From Ignavibacteriales bacterium (GTDB lineage: Bacteria; Bacteroidota; Ignavibacteria; Ignavibacteriales; Ignavibacteriaceae), in assembly GCA_016182615.1 (NCBI GenBank), contig JACPGF010000361.1, positions 1-38,305 on the forward strand: a DNA stretch of 38,305 nucleotides. Reading direction: 5' to 3'. The position numbers and the translations under genes are program-made. Shown piece by piece: positions 35,131 to 38,305 of the stretch. The notes beneath the pieces were generated by a model. That model was not told the origin of the DNA, made no database searches, and saw only the letters and a program-made list of their open reading frames with translations. The first letter of the stretch is position 1; the number at the start of each line of letters is the position of its first letter.

Positions 35131-35321
35131 GGCGTGCTGATTTGTATATTATTATGCTTATCCATCTGTTCCTTTAAGCGTTTCTCAGGCAGTTACATGA
35201 TAAAACAAGGTAACTACTCATCTCATATCTATATTAATTTTCAGTGCTGAATACCAATAGTCTGAGGAATCCCAACTCTTCCGGTCTGCCTTTATTATTC
35301 ATTATTAATTAAACTCTGCTG
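35131..35321. other. Short gene-free stretch
   Basis: About 190 bases with AT-rich sequence and no hairpin terminator or repeat that I recognise. It probably holds the promoter of the minus-strand membrane-protein gene. Confidence 0.35.
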
Positions 35322-35876
35322 CTAAAAATACCAGAACACACTTCCATTATAAATAAAATATCCGGGAGAGTTAACAGAAAACACCTGTCCGTATTCGGAA
35401 CCAATGCCCAGCTTTAATCCTCTGGTTTTTCCTTCACTAAGCGCGTGCTCTATCCGCGCGTGAACGGTAAATCCCGCTCCGGTGGAGTTAATGTCGCTAA
35501 ATGTTTTATCATGCAGCAGTAAGGCTCCCAGACCGTAATTAAGTGATAAGGCGCTTGTGACCGGGACTGACTGAAACACCGAAAGACTGACACCATAGAG
35601 ATACGAAAAATACTTTGGCGCATTGCTATTGGGAATCACCGACTTGAAATCCCTGACGTAAATAAACTGCAGGCGCATGTCGGCTTCGCTCAGCAGCAAC
35701 TGCTTAAATTCCACGGAGGGTGTTACCGCGAAAACTTGAACAGAGGCGGCTGCACCACTCATCGAACCCATCCCTAATCCTGTACCTGCCCCGCTAAGCG
35801 TTACCTGCCCGTTAACCATTTTAGCGGACATGATGCATAAAAGCAGTACTAACTGTAAAAAAACTTTTATTTGCAT
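35322..35876 (-). CDS. Small outer-membrane beta-barrel-like exported protein
   Basis: The start at 35876 gives a signal peptide (MQIKVFLQLVLLLCIMSA, cleavage near MVNGQ). The mature part of about 160 residues is a chain of amphipathic strands with Gly/Ser turns (for example MRLQFIYVRDFKSV, YLYGVSLSVFQSVP, SLNYGLGALLLHD, RGLKLGIGSEYG) and ends in the aromatic FWYF, as outer-membrane barrels do. A longer ATG (35921) adds a non-signal extension and would overlap the upstream gene. Its start lies one base after the stop of the small membrane-protein gene, so the two are translationally coupled. Function unknown. Confidence 0.75.
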   Translation of the reverse strand: MQIKVFLQLVLLLCIMSAKMVNGQVTLSGAGTGLGMGSMSGAAASVQVFAVTPSVEFKQLLLSEADMRLQFIYVRDFKSVIPNSNAPKYFSYLYGVSLSVFQSVPVTSALSLNYGLGALLLHDKTFSDINSTGAGFTVHARIEHALSEGKTRGLKLGIGSEYGQVFSVNSPGYFIYNGSVFWYF

Positions 35877-35877
35877 G

Positions 35878-36063
35878 TCATCGTGAATCATTAATAGTTG
35901 AAAAATACCATCGTAAAACAATGGTGATAATTACTGCTAAAAGCAGGATTCCGCCGAGATTCATTTCCACGTTGCCATTTATAAATGAAACGTAAATAAT
36001 ATAACCGATTATTAGGAAACCAATACCGGCACTGACAAAAAAAGTGAGCAGACGTATATTCAT
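35878..36063 (-). CDS. Small two-helix membrane protein
   Basis: A 61-residue ORF with two hydrophobic helices (LLTFFVSAGIGFLIIGYIIYV and LGGILLLAVIITIVLRWYF) separated by a short polar loop. I do not recognise a family. I call it a gene because it has a clean ATG, its stop abuts the start of the barrel-like gene by one base, and the membrane pattern is regular. The cytosine deaminase gene lies 28 bases upstream, so all three may share a transcript. No clear Shine-Dalgarno box. Confidence 0.55.
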   Translation of the reverse strand: MNIRLLTFFVSAGIGFLIIGYIIYVSFINGNVEMNLGGILLLAVIITIVLRWYFSTINDSR

Positions 36064-36091
36064 TAGAATTTATTTTCCCGTGCTATAATAT

Positions 36092-36529
36092 CTATTCACC
36101 AATATCTTCATTCCAGAGCACAGGGTTTGCAGCAATGAACTGCTCCATTAGCTTAATACACTCTTCATTCTGCAGAATGGTTAATTCAACTCCACGCGAT
36201 TTTAACAGTTCCTCATCTCCCATGAATGTCCTGTTTTCACCAATCACAACTTTTTTTATTCCATAGAGTAAAATCGCGCCGGAACACATCGGGCATGGTG
36301 AAAGCGTTGTATATAATGTACTTTCGCGATATACTCTGGCCGGCTGCCTGCCTGCATTTTCAAACGCGTCCATTTCGCCGTGTAATATCGGGTTGCCCTT
36401 TTGTATCCTGCGGTTATGTCCGCGACCGATTATTTTATTATTATGAACAATTACCGAACCAATAGGTATGCCACCCTCAGACAATCCCTGAATTGCCTCA
36501 TCGATAGTGGCCCGCATAAATTCATCCAT
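36092..36529 (-). CDS. Cytosine deaminase, yeast FCY1-like subgroup
   Basis: Zinc-dependent deaminase of the CDA/dCMP superfamily that converts cytosine to uracil in pyrimidine salvage. The zinc and proton-shuttle residues are H50 and E52 in LHGEMDAFENAGR, and C79 and C82 in SPCPMCSGAI. The spacing, LYTTLSPC, YGIKKVVIGEN, and the C-terminal WNEDIGE match what I remember of yeast Fcy1 (which ends in FEDIGE), where an aspartate in that tail contacts substrate. Length of 145 residues is close to yeast Fcy1. It is not the unrelated bacterial CodA. A guanine or tRNA-adenosine deaminase is less likely given the tail. Confidence 0.85.
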   Translation of the reverse strand: MDEFMRATIDEAIQGLSEGGIPIGSVIVHNNKIIGRGHNRRIQKGNPILHGEMDAFENAGRQPARVYRESTLYTTLSPCPMCSGAILLYGIKKVVIGENRTFMGDEELLKSRGVELTILQNEECIKLMEQFIAANPVLWNEDIGE

Positions 36530-36954
36530 CGTTTTATCTCCGTTACTTTCTTGAAATGTTTTATACCCTCAAATATACTATGAATAATTATGAATTTTGA
36601 ATGATGAATTATGAATTGGGGGTTATTTAGTATTCCATCCGGTTTTAGCTGTTCGTTGCATCCAATTATTTCGCTGGAGAATACCGAAGATATGTTTCTG
36701 CCATTGTTTACTGCCCTGTTTCAATTAATTTTAAGGGCAATTGGCATTTTTCAGTTCCGATGGTCTCCTCAGATTTATACCTGTTTAACAGCTTAAAACA
36801 CATTAAATGCCCGCAGGCGTATTAGTTTTTTTCACTCATCACTCATAATTCATAATTCATAATTCATATTTCATAACTCTACATTCATAATTGCTCAAAA
36901 AAAATCCCCGCACGGCTTTGTCCATGCGGGGAAGATTGCAATCTTGACGTAAGA
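36530..36954. repeat. Gap with inverted ATGAATT tracts
   Basis: No gene. Copies of ATTATGAATT-type sequence read forward at 36583-36620 and in reverse complement at 36833-36890 (AATTCATAATTCATAATTC), flanking about 210 bases of unique sequence with no credible coding potential. The reversed tract grades into ACTCATCACTCAT, the complement of the GAGTGATGAG form seen at 6883-6912. The secF terminator lies at the right end. Confidence 0.6.
36897..36931 (-). terminator. Intrinsic terminator after secF
   Basis: On the minus strand CCCCGCATGG pairs with CCGTGCGGGG (one G-T pair) around a six-base ACAAAG loop and is followed by ATTTTTTTT. It lies just after the secF stop codon. Confidence 0.9.
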
Positions 36955-38094
36955 TTAAAATTCTACTTTTTTACCGGTCTTCTCTGTATAATCTAAAACG
37001 ATGGCAGATGCCACGAATACCGATGAATAAGTACCGGTAATAATACCAAAGGTAAGTGTAAATGCAAATGCACGCAGCACTTCACCGCCAAAAATTAACA
37101 ACACGATACATGAAAGCAGTGTTGTTCCTCCGGTAAGTACCGTACGGCTCATGGTTTTATTAACTGCCATGTTCATCAAATTAAACAATGGTTCGGTTTT
37201 ATGCAGTTTAATTGTTTCCCTCACACGGTCAAACACGATAACGGTATCGTTAATCGAGTAACCGATTAGTGTAAGGAAAGCCGCCATAACCGTCAGGTTC
37301 ATCTCAAGGTTAAGACCCGGGATAACTCCGTAAAAAATTGCGAATAAACCAAGTGTTATTAAAACATCATGGAACAGAGCCACAACCGCGCCTGTTGCGA
37401 AAATGAACTTGTAACGGAACGCGAGATACACCAAAATTCCGAGTAAGGATAAGGTGATGGCAATTAACGCATCAACTTTTAATTCTTTACCAACTTTGGG
37501 TCCGATAATTTCTGCACGGCGCACCTCAAATTTGTATTGCGGCAATTTATTGCGCAGGCTTTCTTTAATCCAGTCGGCAATACCAACACGTACAATCATT
37601 TGCGTATTGGTAACTTCTTCGCTCACGCGGCCTGCTTGAAAACCTTTTGCAAAAATACCCTCTACAACAGAATTGGCAAGTTCAGGGCTTGCAAACTCGT
37701 AAGTAATGGAAGCTTCTGTTTTTTCTTTAACGGTTTTTACAACACCGGGAGAAACCGCATCGATATCTTTTTCGATGGCCGCCTGCAGTTTTGTAAAAAT
37801 GTCCTGTGGAATTGTCTGTAATTCTGTGCGGATAAGAACATTCTTATCGCCGCCGAAAGTTTTTACTTCTAAATCGCCAAGACCGATATTCGATACCGCG
37901 TTGCGAAGAACACTGATCTCGAACGTTTTATCAGCTTGTAGTTCAAGCTCTGTTCCGCCCTTGAAATCGATACCGAATTCAAGTCCACGAATAAATATAC
38001 TTAACATACCAAGGACAAAAATGGTAGTTGAAAGTCCGTAGAAGAACTTACGTTTTCCCATCCAGTCAACATTTAATGATTCAAATACTCTCAT
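36955..38094 (-). CDS. secF: Protein translocase subunit SecF
   Basis: Inner-membrane accessory subunit that with SecD uses the proton motive force to help preproteins across the Sec channel. The 379-residue protein has TM1 at about 18-38, the SecD/SecF signature FGIDFKGGTELEL near 41-53, a long periplasmic domain to about 200, and the C-terminal five-helix cluster. Conserved transport motifs include LIGYSINDTVIVFDRVRE and NKTMSRTVLTGGTTLL. The ATG at 38094 has AAGGAG about eleven bases upstream. It follows the secD stop by 29 bases. Confidence 0.96.
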   Translation of the reverse strand: MRVFESLNVDWMGKRKFFYGLSTTIFVLGMLSIFIRGLEFGIDFKGGTELELQADKTFEISVLRNAVSNIGLGDLEVKTFGGDKNVLIRTELQTIPQDIFTKLQAAIEKDIDAVSPGVVKTVKEKTEASITYEFASPELANSVVEGIFAKGFQAGRVSEEVTNTQMIVRVGIADWIKESLRNKLPQYKFEVRRAEIIGPKVGKELKVDALIAITLSLLGILVYLAFRYKFIFATGAVVALFHDVLITLGLFAIFYGVIPGLNLEMNLTVMAAFLTLIGYSINDTVIVFDRVRETIKLHKTEPLFNLMNMAVNKTMSRTVLTGGTTLLSCIVLLIFGGEVLRAFAFTLTFGIITGTYSSVFVASAIVLDYTEKTGKKVEF

Positions 38095-38123
38095 TGTTGT
38101 TTTAACTCCTTAAACTCTTTTAA

Positions 38124-38305
38124 TTAACCAATTGTAATTTTATAACCTTTATTCAGCATATAGTCCATAACCATGCGGGCAATGATAAGGCAGCTAAACA
38201 TTGATGTTAAGATACCAATCATCAGCGTAAGGGCGAATCCCTGAATCGGACCTGTACCAAACTGATAAAGAATGATGCTGGTTATAAGAGTCGTGATGTT
38301 CGAAT
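38124..38305 (-). CDS. secD: Protein translocase subunit SecD, C-terminal fragment cut by the window edge
   Basis: Only the last 59 codons are in the window. They read SNITTLITSIILYQFGTGPIQ, a typical SecD membrane-helix segment, then FALTLMIGILTSMFSCLIIARMV and a short basic tail ending KITIG. This is the usual C-terminus of SecD, and the gene order secD-secF is standard. Partial because of the window boundary, not broken. Confidence 0.93.
   Translation of the reverse strand, partial: SNITTLITSIILYQFGTGPIQGFALTLMIGILTSMFSCLIIARMVMDYMLNKGYKITIG

Overview
The window looks like chromosomal DNA of an anaerobic or facultatively anaerobic member of the Bacteroidota/Ignavibacteriota/Chlorobiota (FCB) group. 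The evidence is moderate GC by eye, LytS/LytTR signalling, a secreted GH20 hexosaminidase, SPII lipoproteins, single-subunit ferritin, a trimeric [FeFe]-hydrogenase and palindrome-rich intergenic islands. Shine-Dalgarno boxes (AAGGAG, GGAG) precede several genes, which fits Ignavibacteria better than classical Bacteroidia. The phylum call is inference; there is no rRNA in the window.

Layout. 1-5.2 kb: a chemotaxis operon with a 1133-residue receptor carrying four near-identical cytoplasmic modules, then cheW and cheR; the receptor ends in a CheR-tether-like pentapeptide. 5.5-6.9 kb: an MFS drug-type exporter. 6.9-7.2 kb: a palindrome island. 7.3-9.8 kb (minus): a secreted metallophosphoesterase/beta-propeller gene with an apparent frameshift, followed by a HAD phosphatase. 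10-13.9 kb (plus): ferritin, a small YkoF/MTH1187-like protein, GH20 hexosaminidase, and an exported protein of unknown function. 14-18.7 kb (minus): a lipoprotein, a DinB-like protein, PriA and a second lipoprotein. 18.7-19.7 kb: a 1-kb gene-free stretch holding a cluster of at least six short palindromes.

The centrepiece is 19.7-27.7 kb: a seven-gene hydrogen cassette. A hydrogenase-like protein (ferredoxin domain, divergent H-cluster domain, extra Fe-S domain) is fused directly to a histidine kinase. It is followed by a receiver-only protein, a REC-PAS-histidine kinase hybrid and a second receiver-only protein, then hydC, hydB and hydA of an NADH-linked [FeFe]-hydrogenase. I infer that the sensor reads H2 or redox state and passes phosphate through the receivers. 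No receiver in the cassette has a DNA-binding domain, so the output is unknown. The HydB-like subunit is short (NuoF core only), so it is open whether this enzyme bifurcates electrons. No H-cluster maturases (HydE/F/G) are in the window. The cassette ends at a strong bidirectional terminator.

27.7-38.3 kb: an AI-2E-family permease (minus), an AlkZ-like winged-helix protein, and a LytS kinase / degenerate LytS pseudokinase / LytTR regulator operon. Then, on the minus strand, a polytopic membrane protein, a barrel-like exported protein with a small membrane protein before it, a yeast-FCY1-like cytosine deaminase, a repeat-containing gap, secF, and the C-terminal end of secD cut by the window edge. 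No tRNA, rRNA, CRISPR array or intact insertion sequence was recognised.
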